Source of the DNA: Phymorhynchus buccinoides
Taxonomy: Eukaryota > Mollusca > Gastropoda > Neogastropoda > Raphitomidae
Length of the DNA: 64,000 bases
NCBI GenBank assembly: GCA_017654935.2
Contig: CM065698.1
Span: 1,311,354 to 1,375,353 of the forward strand
Reading direction: 5' to 3'
Shown: positions 25,240 through 37,787 of the stretch, one piece after another
Layout: each line of letters opens with the position of its first letter
How positions within the stretch are numbered: the first letter of the stretch is position 1
Notes under the pieces: model-generated
The model's database searches: none
What the model was told of the DNA's origin: nothing
The model's input: only the letters and a program-made list of their open reading frames with translations
Position numbers and translations under genes: made by a program

Positions 25240-25935
25240 GTAGATTATGTTGCAGTAGAAAGCAGTGTAGCAGTATATTATGTTGCAGTAGAAAGCAGTG
25301 TAGCAGTAGAATCTGTTGCAGTAGAAAGCAGTGTAGCAGTAGAATCTGTTGCAGTAGAAAGCAGTGTAGCATTAGAATATGTTGCAGTAGAAAGCAGTGT
25401 AGCAGTAGATTATGTTGCAGTAGAAAGCAGTATAGCAGTAGAATCTGTTGCAGTAGAAAGCAGTGTAGCAGTAGAATATGTTGCAGTAGAAAGCAGTGTA
25501 GCAGTAGAATCTGTTGCAGTAGAAAGCAGTGTAGCAGTAGAATCTGTTGCAGTAGAAAGCAGTGTAGCAGTAGAATATGTTGCAGTAGAAAGCAGTGTAG
25601 CAGTAGTAGTAGAAAGCAGTGTAGCAGTAGAATACAATGTATGTTGCAGTAGAAAGCAGTGTAGCAGTAGAATATGTTGCAGTAGAAAGCAGTGTAGCAG
25701 TAGAAAGCAGTGTAGCAGTAGAAAATGTTGCAGTGTAGCAGTGGAATCTGTTGCAGTAGAAAGCAGTGTAGCAGTAGAATCTGTTGCAGTAGAAAGCAGT
25801 GTAGCAGTAGAATACAATGTATGTTGCAGTAGAAAGCAGTGTAGCAAGATAATCTGTTGCAGTAGAAAGCAGTGTAGCAGTAGAAGCAGTGTAGCAGTAG
25901 AAGCAGTGTAGCAGTAGAAGCAGTGTAGCAGTAGA
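25240..25935. repeat. 33-bp minisatellite, about 20 copies
   Basis: Units of GTTGCAGTAGAAAGCAGTGT followed by AGCAGTAGAATCT. The length is a multiple of three without stops, so open frames are artefacts. Shorter GTAGCAGTAGAAGCA units occur at the right end. Confidence 0.95.
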
Positions 25936-26376
25936 ATGGTGTGTTATTTCTGGTGTTGTGCGGTGTTCAGTGGCATTGTTAATCTGCCTGTCTGAAATCT
26001 ATCTCAAAATGTTCAGCTCAATTCTTACGTCATTGTGTATATAGTTTCATCATGCAATGCATTCTTTAATCATTAAAATTGCTAACATTTTTTTTAAATT
26101 TATATCAAAAAATATGTACAGAAATGTTTAACCCTATCCAAAGATGATGTTGTTTTGCCTATAAGAATTATAATGGATGGATTTAGGCATTGACTTTGAC
26201 ATATAAATCAACTGAACTAATTATGTCAAAAAATTATGATTTCCAGAGTGTTTTGTAGTTTAGCCGTTTGTGTTTGGTGTTCAGGGTTTAAAGCAGGCAT
26301 AATATTATTAATCATACCACACTCTCATAAACTTTCATACCACGCTCTATCCATCTCTTAAATTCATGATTCATTT

Positions 26377-26378
<2 letters not shown>

Positions 26379-26450
<72 letters not shown>
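26379..26450. repeat. (CT)n microsatellite
   Basis: About 36 CT units. The flanks (25936-26378 and 26453-26930) hold no recognised gene. A 27-bp duplication with GACTGAGCGAGGTGACAGGA lies at 26685-26745. Confidence 0.9.
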
Positions 26451-26454
<4 letters not shown>

Positions 26455-26931
26455 CCTTATTCTATCTTGTTCTGATTGAATATTAACAGCTATCTGACTG
26501 CAGTAATTGTAATGTGTGGAGATACTGTTATCATGTGTATTGATTGTTGATGACGAGATGTATTCCAATTTTTGTTATATGATTGATTGCTATATGCTAA
26601 TAATGGTTATTGATCTTGAAGTATACTTGAACTTGAACCTGCTAGTTGTGCGCGTGCAGCCTAATGATTTTGTTGCCGCGAGGCAGACTAGACTGAGCGA
26701 GGTGACAGGAGGCAGACTGTACTGAGCGAGGTGACAGGAGGCGGGAAGGTTGAAGGAGAGAGAGCTCTTTGTCACATAGACATAGAGCTGTACTGTACGC
26801 AGTGACCATACTTCATTGGATTGCATGACGCTAAGCAGCCATTTCAGTCACTTGAAAAGGTGTTTCATCAAAACTAACCATAACCTTGTGCTAACCCTAT
26901 CCCTTACCCAAGAAAGACAAAAAGCTACTTT

Positions 26932-26993
26932 AGTGAATATATGCAGTGAGAATATTTAATCCCCATTAAATATTCTCACTGCATATATTCACT
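26932..26993. repeat. Perfect 29-bp inverted repeat with CCCC loop
   Basis: Arms 26932-26960 and 26965-26993 are perfectly complementary, separated only by CCCC. It would form a long hairpin in RNA or a cruciform in DNA. It lies 17 bp left of a Harbinger-like MITE. Confidence 0.95.
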
Positions 26994-27010
26994 CAAGCAA
27001 GCAAAGCTAA

Positions 27011-27555
27011 AGGGCTTCGCACACTAGCGTCAAGATCTCGAGATCGCGGCGATTTTTTGCTGCAAAGCGCAGTTTGATGCGCCACTTGCGTGTGAGAGAT
27101 TCGCGACTCGGCAGGATTTTTTATGCGTAGCTGCGTGATTTTTTGTTGCTTGAGAATAGAAGCGGCTCTAATTTTGATGCTCAAGATCGCAGAGATCGTG
27201 AAACTAGCCAATCACAACGGACGGAAGGACCATAACTCTGATTGAAGAAAAAAAAATGGCAGACTTGCTCGAACCCGAAATAAAGCAGCACAAACAATGA
27301 CACACATTTCATCTTCTGAAGAAGATGAATCATCGTGGTCAGCCATACTGTTGTTTCTAGGAGGAGGTTTGACGCTAGAGTAAACTTTCCTTGCGTTCCA
27401 AATAAGGAAGTTCGCGCGACAAGAGGCGAAGCGACAATAGTCGTGTGTGAGAACACCACTGCCTCGCTACAATGTGTGCTGTGATGCAGGCGTCAACGCG
27501 TCAAGGCATTGCTCTGAGAAACAATTGACGCCTGATGCTAGTGTGCGAAGGCCTT
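27011..27555. mobile_element. PIF/Harbinger-like MITE (about 545 bp)
   Basis: TAA flanks both ends (27008-27010 and 27556-27558), a 3-bp target duplication typical of PIF/Harbinger. The left end AGGGCTTCGCACACTAGCG matches the inverted right end AAGGCCTTCGCACACTAGCA. A short MADLLEPEIKQHKQ-stop peptide inside is not a recognisable transposase. Confidence 0.75.
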
Positions 27556-27558
27556 TAA

Positions 27559-28550
27559 CCTTTGCAAGTGATGAAAAAAGTCGCTTTCAGCCAGCCGATC
27601 CAATTGATGTATGATCACTGTGGTTAGTTAGGTTTCTGTTTCACATAGTAGACGATCTTATCATAACCGCTGGGACATTGACTGCAGTGTGTTTTTTCTT
27701 CTTTTTCAGACTAGTGGAAATGTGGAAAAGATTGCAGTCATTCTGTTTCAGTATCTGCAAGAATTGTGAGCACAGCAAAGTGATGTGTGTCAATTCAGAA
27801 GTACACCCCAAATCATGAGAGCCAATTTGTTTATATCACATGTTACATCATTGTATTTCATTTTTCATCTAAAGAACACCTAAAAGCAGGTTTGGTTTTA
27901 TTTTGTACAAACCTACTGTTTTGTTTTGTTATATCAATTTGCTCAAGATTCATTTTGTTTACAATACTTTTTTATTCCAATTTTTGTAATCTTTTTTTTT
28001 TTAATGCTTTGAGTGATTAAATCATATTTTTTAATGATTAGATTGTGTACAAAGAAGGTGTTCAGAGAAGAAATCGTCCCAGTCAAGTGTTGTGGCCGTT
28101 AACTTCCTTCCCAAGCTGCTTAGGTCACACGCAAGTCACGACTTCTTCAGCTTTAAAAGGAACGTTTTACAATACTGCATTGAAACATACTGGTACTTTT
28201 CCTTTATCACAAGTTATCTGACGCATTCCGTCAGATTCTTCAAATTCATTCTTCACCATTTACTCATAATGTTCATGTTGACTTTTAAATGATACCCAAA
28301 CGACTATATCGCCATTTTGGTTCCACCCATTTTTCCTGTTGCATTAAGTGCTGAACTGTGTCGATTATGTTGGGAAGCTTTATTAGGATTCCTCTTATAT
28401 GGAAGAATCCTATTGTCTTTGTACCAATTCTACCTTTCTTTGTTTGTTGGATTGCATTGGTGATCACCGGTACCTACCTCCCAGTAATGTCTGTCAAACA
28501 CTGCACCATCTTGCCTCTGACATTTCTGACGTTGGGATCACTTTAATTTG
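27559..28550. other. Gene-free AT-rich stretch
   Basis: No supported gene. Short ORFs lack domains and have no splice context. Confidence 0.5.
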
Positions 28551-28554
28551 GAAG

Positions 28555-30835
28555 ATATTCTTTGGGAAAGATTAGGTTGAGAGGCACCTTTTTGAAGATA
28601 CTTCTTTGGTTAAGATTAGGTTGAGAGAGGCACCTTTTTGAGGATACTTCTTTGGTTAAGATTAGGTTGAGAGAGGCACCTTTTTGAGGATACTTCTTTG
28701 GTTAAGATTAGGTTGAGAGAGACACCTTTTTGAGGATACTTCTTTGGTTAAGATTAGGTTGAGAGAGACACCTTTTTGAGGATACTTCTTTGGTTAAGAT
28801 TAGGTTGAGAGAGACACCTTTTTGAAGATACATGTACTTCTTTGGTTAAGATTAGGTTGAGAGAGGCACCTTTTTGAGGATACTTCTTTGGTTAAGATTA
28901 GGTTGAGAGACACCTTTTTGAGGATACTTCTTTGGTTAAGATTAGGTTGAGAGAGGCACCTTTTTGAGGATACTTCTTTGGTTAAGATTAGGTTGAGAGA
29001 GGCACCTTTTTGAGGATACTTCTTTGGTTAAGATTAGGTTGAGAGAGGCACCTTTTTGAGGATACTTCTTTGGTTAAGATTAGGTTGAGAGAGGCACCTT
29101 TTTGAGGATACTTCTTTGGTTAAGATTAGGTTGAGAGAGGCACCTTTTTGAGGATACTTCTTTGGTTAAGATTAGGTTGAGAGAGGCACCTTTTTGAGGA
29201 TACTTCTTTGGTTAAGATTAGGTTGAGAGAGACACCTTTTTGAGGATACTTTGGTTAAGATTAGGTTGAGAGAGGCACCTTTTTGAGGATACTTCTTTGG
29301 TTAAGATTAGGTTGAGAGAGGCACCTTTTTGAGGATACTTCTTTGGTTAAGATTAGGTTGAGAGAGGCACCTTTTTGAGGATACTTCTTTGGTTAAGATT
29401 AGGTTGAGAGAGGCACCTTTTTGAGGATACTTCTTTGGTTAAGATTAGGTTGAGAGAGGCACCTTTTTGAGGATACTTCTTTGGTTAAGATTAGGTTGAG
29501 AGAGACACCTTTTTGAGGATACTTCTTTGGTTAAGATTAGGTTGAGAGAGGCACCTTTTTGAGGATACTTCTTTGGTTAAGATTAGGTTGAGAGAGGCAC
29601 CTTTTTGAGGATACTTCTTTGGTTAAGATTAGGTTGAGAGACACCTTTTTGAGGATACTTCTTTGGTTAAGATTAGGTTGAGAGAGGCACCTTTTTGAGG
29701 ATACTTCTTTGGTTAAGATTAGGTTGAGAGAGGCACCTTTTTGAGGATACTTCTTTGGTTAAGATTAGGTTGAGAGAGGCACCTTTTTGAGGATACTTCT
29801 TTGGTTAAGATTAGGTTGAGAGAGGCACCTTTTTGAGGATACTTCTTTGGTTAAGATTAGGTTGAGAGAGGCACCTTTTTGAGGATACTTCTTTGGTTAA
29901 GATTAGGTTGAGAGAGGCACCTTTTTGAGGATACTTCTTTGGTTAAGATTAGGTTGAGAGAGGCACCTTTTTGAGGATACTTTGGTTAAGATTAGGTTGA
30001 GAGAGGCACCTTTTTGAGGATACTTCTTTGGTTAAGATTAGGTTGAGAGAGGCACCTTTTTGAGGATACTTCTTTGGTTAAGATTAGGTTGAGAGAGGCA
30101 CCTTTTTGAAGATACTTCTTTGGTTAAGATTAGGTTGAGAGAGGCACCTTTTTGAGGATACTTCTTTGGTTAAGATTAGGTTGAGAGAGGCACCTTTTTG
30201 AGGATACTTCTTTGGTTAAGATTAGGTTGAGAGAGGCACCTTTTTGAGGATACTTCTTTGGTTAAGATTAGGTTGAGAGAGGCACCTTTTTGAGGATACT
30301 TCTTTGGTTAAGATTAGGTTGAGAGAGGCACCTTTTTGAGGATACTTCTTTGGTTAAGATTAGGTTGAGAGACACCTTTTTGAGGATACTTCTTTGGTTA
30401 AGATTAGGTTGAGAGAGGCACCTTTTTGAGGATACTTCTTTGGGAAAGATTAGGTTGAGAGACACCTTTTTGAAGACACTTCTTTGGTTAAGATTAGGTT
30501 GAGAGACACCTTTTTGAAGACACTTCTTTGGTTAAGATTAGGTTGAGAGAGGCACCTTTTTGAGGATACTTCTTTGGTTAAGATTAGGTTGAGAGACACC
30601 TTTTTGAGGATACTTCTTTGGTTAAGATTAGGTTGAGAGAGGCACCTTTTTGAGGATACTTCTTTGGTTAAAATTAGGTTGAGAGAGACACCTTTTTGAA
30701 GACACTTCTTTGGTTAAAATTAGGTTGAGAGACACCTTTTTGAAGACACTTCTTTGGTTAAGATTAGGTTGAGAGAGGCACCTTTTTGAAGACACTTCTT
30801 TGGGAAAGATTAGGTTGAGAGAGGCACCTTTTTGG
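28555..30835. repeat. 46-bp satellite, about 50 copies
   Basis: Units contain TAAGATTAGGTTGAGAGAGG, CACCTTTTTGAGGATACTTC and TTTGGT. Variants GACACC, GAAGACAC and GGGAAAG cluster at both edges, as expected when homogenisation is strongest in the middle. Confidence 0.95.
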
Positions 30836-30865
30836 AAGATTGGGTTTTAAGGAGATTATTTTTAA

Positions 30866-31482
30866 CCTCTTGACTGCGGAAAAACCTCTGTCCAAGTGAT
30901 GTGGAGATGTGACCCTCTGGACTGTTTAACAGCAAAAATGTGCATCTCCGGGTTGTTCCTGTTAACCTTTTGACTACACAGACACGATCGCGCGGGTCTT
31001 CCACGACCCCTAGTCAGTAAAAAGAAAGGGACAAGCATTTTAACAGTGTTTATCCCTGTCCAGATGATGCGGGTCCTCCAGGACCCATACTCGTCAAAGA
31101 GTCACCATGTGTTTATACTTCTCCGGATGGCGCGGGTCTCCCACGACCCCCACTCAATGCACTGCAGTGACCTATTTCTGCTCTTTAAAGTAGGGGTCAT
31201 GGGAGACCCGCTCCATCTGGACAAGCATGTTAAAATGACGCATCATATTACGTCATTTATATTTTATACACATTAATGAAATTTAACACACTTAAAGCCA
31301 TTTACGTTTTTGACAAAGTCATGAAATTTCATGAAGATTGCTTAAATAGTTTTAGAGATATAATATTTTTTGTGTGTCAAGGGGTCAGGGGCGACCCCGG
31401 AAGTCTGGTAAAGGTTAATCTGATGATGTCATCGGTGATGTCATCAAGCATGTAGGCCGTACAATATACAACAGTCAAGGGG
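30866..31482. mobile_element. piggyBac-like MITE, possibly nested
   Basis: TTAA at 30862-30865 and 31483-31486 flank inverted ends CCTCTTGACTG and CAGTCAAGGGG. A second TTAA-bounded pair (30962-30965 with CCTTTTGACTACAC, and 31413-31416 after GGTAAAGG) lies inside and may be a nested element. The centre holds repeated and inverted GGGTCTCCCACGACCCC-like blocks. Confidence 0.6.
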
Positions 31483-31775
31483 TTAAACTGTCATTGCAGC
31501 ACATAGTGCATGACGCTTCATGTAAATCAGCCCCTAGAAGTTCTTTGTCTATTTTTTTTACAAAGAAGCAGAAAAAAATGCATTTTGTTAAACTTCTAGT
31601 ACCATTCCATATTTGAATTATTCATATCAATTGTGTCAGCATATTCCTCCTCTTTCTTCCCCTTGATTTGTAATGTTTAATTTGTAAAGAATAATGCTGT
31701 TTGTTTTGGACAGTGTATGTTTGTGTCTTTATAAAAGACCTGTATCTATGCATGAACAAAATTGTCCTAATGTGT

Positions 31776-32016
31776 GTGTGTCTGTCTGTCTCTGTGTGTG
31801 TGTGTCTGTCTCTGTGTGTGTGTGTGTGTGTGTGTCTGTCTGTCTCTCTGTCTGTGTGTGTGTCTGTCTGCCTGTGTGTGTCTGTCTGTCTGTGTGTGTG
31901 TGTCTGTCTGTCTGTTTGTGTGTGTGTGTCTGTCTGTGTGTGTATGTGTCTGTGTGTGTGTGTGTGTCTGTTTGTCTGTGTGTCTGTCTGTGTGTGTCTG
32001 TCTGTGTGTGTCTGTA
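31776..32016. repeat. (TGTGTC)n microsatellite
   Basis: Degenerate TGTGTC/TGTC repeat. Cys/Val ORFs here are artefacts. Confidence 0.95.
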
Positions 32017-32274
32017 TGAACTAATTACCAAATGATCTTGATGTCAGTGGAATATTTTCACACTTCAAAAAACACTTATTTTTCAATCAGTAAATAACTT
32101 TTTAAATGTTACAAACCTACACAATTATGTTTTGAGAGAGGGAGAGAGAGAGTGTCATACATAAAACTTTCAATGTCTGTTTTGTACAAAATTGTCACTT
32201 TATTTTGATCATGAAGAAATCATAAGGTAAATATCTATGCATTGTCCTACTAATGAGACTGTAACATTTATCGC

Positions 32275-32321
<47 letters not shown>

Positions 32322-34090
32322 ATATGATTTTTTATGAATGACAAATATGAAGGGGGGTGGGGATATTTTTTTCACAAAACAATGCAGTTAATGATTAAGA
32401 AAATGAAGAATACGGAAGTTTTACACATATGAAGATCTCTATTTTATTAAAACAACAAAAATGTCTGCTGGAAAGAACATTGGAATAGCTTCATTAGTTT
32501 TGGATTTAAGTCTAAAAAAGCTCGACATGCAAGAAATTTCATTTATGCAAAAAATAATGAGAGTTTAGCTCTTTGCGTTGAGAAAAAAGTGGTTAAAGGG
32601 TTAGATAGCAGTATTCATAAAGATCACTCAAAAGTTTGAATTAACGCTTGTGATATGTGTAGAATTATGCGGATAAAAAGAGGTATACTGCATTGAGAAA
32701 TTTAATATGTTGGCTTTTTAACAACTTTTTAACTAAAAGTTAGAAATGGGTGTCAGAAGAAGAAAAGCTCAAACAATGTTAACATTCATCATTGTTTATA
32801 ATGTACGATTGAAAAGAGATGTATATGTGTGCTATTAGAATTAATCTGTACAATTATCACTACTTATTTTCAACCACCATCATCTAAAATCACAATATTT
32901 GTTAATTCTCTGATTCACAAAATGATGTCATGAATATGCTTGGTTTTTTTTTTTTTTATTTTTTTATTTTTTTATTATTTTTTTCATTTTGTCACTGTTC
33001 CAGTTTCATCCAACAAACTCATGTCTGTATTTCAAGGCTAGAGAAAAATGTCGCTGACAGGTGCTAAGTTGTGTAAATATGTTTGCATTTTTTGGAAACT
33101 TTAGATGTATGTTTTGAAACAATTGAAAATGTAATCATTTTATATAACTTAGTTTAACATTTGAATGTGTGTGTGGTTTTTTCCTTACAAATGTTTGACA
33201 TACTGATACTTTTATCTTTAAATTCCTTTTGTGAATTTCACATGCAAAATTTCACTTGTACATAAAGTATGTTCAAAATGTGCATACTGTCATGTTTTTG
33301 TCTGTTTGGGTTTTGTTTGTTCCAAAATGCAGATATTACGATGTATTACTATTTCCTACTATTGTGGACGATATGTCAATGAGATGTGGACAATGTTTTC
33401 AAGTTCATTGAAATCCACTTTCTATGTTTTGATGTTCATGTTTTTTATAACTGATTAAAATTGTTCATTTCATATAAATGTGTGCGTAATAAGGCTGTTT
33501 TGTAAATTTGATTTCTTTAATGATAAAAAGGTGGGGAAGGGGTAAGCTAACGTATGGTGCTTAAGTCATTAACACAGGTATGCATTAAATGCACACACAC
33601 ACAGACACACACACACAAATAGCAAAAAATTGTTCACATCCTTCACAGCTTTAATACCGTGAAGAAAATATGTACAACAATTACAATGTAAACTAAACAA
33701 CTGTTATTAATGTTGAAGAAAGATGTATCAAAATGGACATACTCCATCAATAAATCACATTTTAAAAATTATATCAAAAGGGAAAAAAACACGTAAAAAG
33801 ACTTAAGTGACTTAGAAATGTCTTTTTTTTCCCACAATTCTGTACAGTATATAAATGATTTCTAAAGCAGTTTCAAACTTACAGTTTAATCATCCTTCAA
33901 ATGTGTTGGTAATCTTCTCAGACGGCAATATTTCAACATACTCTCTAGTCACCGATCAGCCAACAAATTTCCAGTTAAAATTAAATGCCATGGGTAGAAG
34001 CGGATCGAGATTGTTTGTCAGCTAATTGATTTCACTACAAGAGATTTCCATTGTTAAAATATAATGTTGTAAATTCCAAGATAAAAAAAC
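32017..34090. other. AT-rich stretch without recognised gene
   Basis: Contains a short (TG)n(AG)n tract near 32277-32320 and homopolymer T runs near 32945-32990. No ORF with a domain. It may be intergenic between the two convergent genes. Confidence 0.5.
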
Positions 34091-34094
34091 AGGT

Positions 34095-35935
34095 TCCAAC
34101 CCTCTGTATAACCCTGTCTTCTGCTTCCCTCCTATAGCAACTACACAGAGGCCAAGTTTACAATCCATGCACTGAGAAATCAACCCTCTGTATAACCCTG
34201 TCTTCTGCTTCCCTCCTATAGCAACTACACAGAGGCCAAGTTTACAATCCATGCACTGAGAAATCAACCCTCTGTATAACCCTGTCTTCTGCTTCCCTCC
34301 TATAGCAACTACACAGAGGCCAAGTTTACAATCCATGCACTGAGAAATCAACCCTCTGTATAACCCTGTCTTCTGCTTCCCTCCTATAGCAACTACACAG
34401 AGGCCAAGTTTACAATCCATGCACTGAGAAATCAACCCTCTGTATAACCCTGTCTTCTGCTTCCCTCCTATAGCAACTACACAGAGGCCAAGTTTACAAT
34501 CCATGCACTGAGAAATCAACCCTCTGTATAACCCTGTCTTCTGCTTCCCTCCTATAGCAACTACACAGAGGCCAAGTTTACAATCCATGCACTGAGAAAT
34601 CAACCCTCTGTATAACCATGTCTTCTGCTTCCCTCCTTTAGCAACTACACAGAGGCCAAGTTTACAATCCATGCACTGAGAAATCAACCCTCTGTATAAC
34701 CCTGTCTTCTGCTTCCCTCCTTTAGCAACTACACAGAGGCCAAGTTTACAATCCATGCACTGAGAAATCAACCCTCTGTATAACCAAATCTTCTGCTTCC
34801 CTCCTATAGCAACTACACAGAGGCCAAGTTTACAATCCATGCACTGAGAAATCAACCCTCTGTATAACCCTGTCTTCTGCTTCCCTCCTTTAGCAACTAC
34901 ACAGAGGCCAAGTTTACAATCCATGCACTGAGAAATCAACCCTCTGTATAACCCTGTCTTCTGCTTCCCTCCTATAGCAACTACACAGAGGCCAAGTTTA
35001 CAATCCATGCACTGAGAAATCAACCCTCTGTATAACCCTGTCTTCTGCTTCCCTCCTTTAGCAACTACACAGAGGCCAAGTTTACAATCCATGCACTGAG
35101 AAATCAACCCTCTGTATAACCCTGTCTTCTGCTTCCCTCCTACAACTACACAGAGGCCAAGTTTACAATCCATGCACTGAGAAATCAACCCTCTGTATAA
35201 CCCTGTCTTCTGCTTCCCTCCTTTAGCAACTACACAGAGGCCAAGTTTACAATCCATGCACTGAGAAATCAACCCTCTGTATAACCCTGTCTTCTGCTTC
35301 CCTCCTAGCAACTACACAGAGGCCAAGTGTACAATCCATGCACTGAGAAATCAACCCTCTGTATAACCCTGTCTTCTGCTTCCCTCCTATAGCAACTACA
35401 CAGAGGCCAAGTTTACAATCCATGCACTGAGAAATCAACCCTCTGTATAACCAGTCTTCTGCTTCCCTCCTATAGCAACTACACAGAGGCCAAGTTTACA
35501 ATCCATGCACTGAGAAATCAACCCTCTGTATAACCATGTCTTCTGCTTCCCTCTTTTAGCAACTACACAGAGGCCAAGTGTACAATCCATGCACTGAGAA
35601 ATCAACCCTCTGTATAACCCATGCTTCCCTCCTATAGCAACTACACAGAGGCCAAGTTTACAATCCATGCACTGAGAAATCAACCCTCTGTATAACCACT
35701 TCTGCTTCCCTCCTATAGCAACTACACAGAGGCCAAGTTTACAATCCATGCACTGAGAAATCAACCCTCTGTATAACCATGTCTTCTGCTTCCCTCTTTT
35801 AGCAACTACACAGAGGCCAAGTGTACAATCCATGCACTGAGAAATCAACCCTCTGTATAACCATGTCTTCTGCTTCCCTCTTTTAGCAACTACACAGAAG
35901 CCAAGTGTACAATCCATGCACTGAGAAATCAACAA
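34095..35935. repeat. 84-bp satellite, about 22 copies
   Basis: Units contain AACCCTCTGTATAACCCTGT, CTTCTGCTTCCCTCCTATAG and CAACTACACAGAGGCCAAGT. 84 is a multiple of three, so a minus-strand ORF of 429 codons stays open. Variation is scattered and not biased to third positions, which argues against coding. Each unit carries an acceptor-like pyrimidine tract plus TATAG on the plus strand. Confidence 0.95.
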
Positions 35936-36337
35936 GGATAGCAGAGAAGAAATGAGTCAACTAGGTCCAAATTGTTCTACTACCTACAATGACACATGCA
36001 CTTTCTTTGACCACCACACACACCAAAACAAAGCATAATAAGTGGGGCGTATCAGACCTTATACCTTATTCAACACTATTTATCAGTCTTTGTTTTAGTT
36101 TCAACCACTATCTCACTTTTTTTTTGGACAACAGGATTTAAAAAAAAAAGTTTTAGTAGTTTATTTGTTTACAAAATTCTCAAACATGAGATCAGTCTCT
36201 TGTTTTGTTGCCGATAACAATTCCATTTTTAAATTGCCCATAAAATCCTTATTCCTACAGTCAGACACTATTTCAGTTTCAATTTTACTCCTGCCAAATT
36301 TGTGTCAAAAAGATTTCAGTTTTCTTGCTGGCTAAAT
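35936..36337. other. Gene-free stretch
   Basis: No gene or repeat was recognised. It lies downstream of CYB5D1 and may include its distal 3' UTR. Confidence 0.4.
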
Positions 36338-36640
36338 CCTCATGAAAACATCACCCCAGTATTCACAGACATCAAGTTATCAATGACAACCCCTGTTTTT
36401 GTTGCATTGCCCTCAAAATCCTCATGAAAACATCACCCCAGTCCTTTGTTTATTCACAGACATCAAGTTATCAATGACAACCCCTGTTTTTGTTGCATTG
36501 CCCTCAAAATCCTCATGAAAACATCACCCCAGTCCTTTGTTTATTCACAGACATCAAATTATCAATGACAACCCCTGTTTTTGTTGCATTGCCCTCAAAA
36601 TCCTCATGAAAACATTACCTCAGTCCTTTGGGTTTTTTTC
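36338..36640. repeat. 82/91-bp tandem repeat, about 4 copies
   Basis: Units begin CCTCATGAAAACATCACCCC and include TCAATGACAACCCCTGTTTT. They start near 36338, 36420, 36511 and 36602. This lies in the 3' flank of CYB5D1. Confidence 0.85.
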
Positions 36641-36699
36641 ACCCACAACAAATCCTCATTAACATCCACATGTTCACCTAAATCCACATTGCAGTTGAG

Positions 36700-36870
36700 G
36701 TGTGTAGCCTCAAACAGTGGGCGAATTTGAGGTATGTAACCTCATGCCTCGGCGAGGTCAATGATGCATTTGAGGTGTGTGTCCTCAGGCCTCGGTGAGG
36801 TCAATGATGCATTTGAGGTGTGTGTCCTCAGGCCTCGGTGAGGTCAATGATGCATTTGAGGCGTGTGTCC
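36700..36870 (-). repeat. Tandem copies of the CYB5D1 stop-codon region
   Basis: Three to four units of about 43 bp, including CCTCAGGCCTCGGTGAGGTC on the plus strand, repeat the text that encodes the last codons (LTEA-stop) of CYB5D1. They lie directly after its stop, in the 3' UTR. The outermost copies are decayed. Confidence 0.8.
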
Positions 36871-37101
36871 TCAGGCCTCGGTGAGGTCGTCGTTGAAGTA
36901 GAGGTGTATGGCCTGGAGGTAGGAGTCGTCGTTCATGCTGAGGCGGTAGAATTCCTCGTCGTCATCGGCGATGGCGTTATCCTCCAGCGTCTTGTTCATG
37001 TCCAGGTTCCGCTGGTCGTACTTCCACGTGTAGCTGGCTGCGTGCGCGTTGTACTTCAGGTAGCGCTTGAGAATCTCCCTCATTATCTCCTCAGAGCACA
37101 C
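36871..37101 (-). CDS. CYB5D1: CYB5D1, exon 4 (terminal)
   Basis: Minus strand, 76 codons plus TGA, after a CAG acceptor at 37104-37102. It encodes [28 protein letters not shown] and ends in [22 protein letters not shown]. This C-terminal part of the CYB5D1 family is a ubiquitin-like fold by family knowledge, following the cytochrome b5-like domain. Phase 0 at its start matches exon 3. Both its start and its tail are tandemly copied nearby. Confidence 0.92.
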   Translation of the reverse strand: MCSEEIMREILKRYLKYNAHAASYTWKYDQRNLDMNKTLEDNAIADDDEEFYRLSMNDDSYLQAIHLYFNDDLTEA

Positions 37102-37494
37102 CTGACGATAATGATAATGATAATCATAAAGTGTCAGGCATGGGAATTGTCAGTCTTTTGGCTGATTTCAGCTTTTTTCATGGTCCTCTTCAGTCTTTTT
37201 TTGCAAGTTTCAGCTTTTTTGATGGTCCAAGAGGACATTTATGAGATTTTTAAAAAAGAAGCCCAATGAGTAAAACTTAAGTTATTGGTTATAAATGAAT
37301 GCAAAATGAACTACATATATCAGTCTTATCTCTAATACTGTTTTTAAGGCTTAGATAACAGAAATAGCTTCATTTTCTGGGGGCTGTGTCCCAACATACA
37401 CGGTTTTCAGTTGTTTTTTTATTCCTTGTTCCTATGCCTGCTTCCAGACCCCAATTTTCAGTCTTTTTTGTCTTCTCTAATTCCCATGCCTGAG

Positions 37495-37785
37495 TGTAGC
37501 TGGCTGCGTGTGCGTTGTACTTCAGGTAGTGCTTGAGAATCTCCATCATTATCTCCTCAGAGCACACCTGACGATAATGATAATGATAATGATAAAGTGT
37601 AGCTGGCTGCGTGCGCATTGTACTTCAGGTAATGCTTGAGAATCTCCGTCATTATCTCCTCAGAGCACACCTGAGAATAATGATAATCATGATAATATTG
37701 ATACTAATAATCTTAAAGTGTAGCTGGTGTGTGCGCCTTGTACTTCAGGTAACGCTTGATAATCTCCGTCATTATCTCTTCTGAT
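37495..37785 (-). pseudogene. Three copies of the CYB5D1 exon 4 start
   Basis: Upstream of the real exon 4 on the minus strand, three copies repeat its acceptor and first 25 or so codons. The copies starting at about 37567 and 37673 keep a CAG acceptor and encode VCSEEIM(M/T)EILKHYLKYN; the farthest, near 37780, is decayed. (ATAATG)n spacers separate them. The copy at 37567 runs on in an open frame to a stop at 37370, which would make an alternative C terminus if spliced. Confidence 0.85.
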
Positions 37786-37787
37786 AT

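Noticed and set aside
25204..25911. VAVESS-repeat ORF
   Set aside because: 33-bp minisatellite with no stop in the unit; not a protein family.
34022..35311. A 429-codon minus-strand ORF with a 28-residue repeat
   Set aside because: It is the 84-bp satellite read in an open frame. Substitutions are not biased to synonymous sites.
36820..37269. Plus-strand 149-codon ORF
   Set aside because: Antisense to CYB5D1 exon 4, whose splice phases and family motifs are clear.
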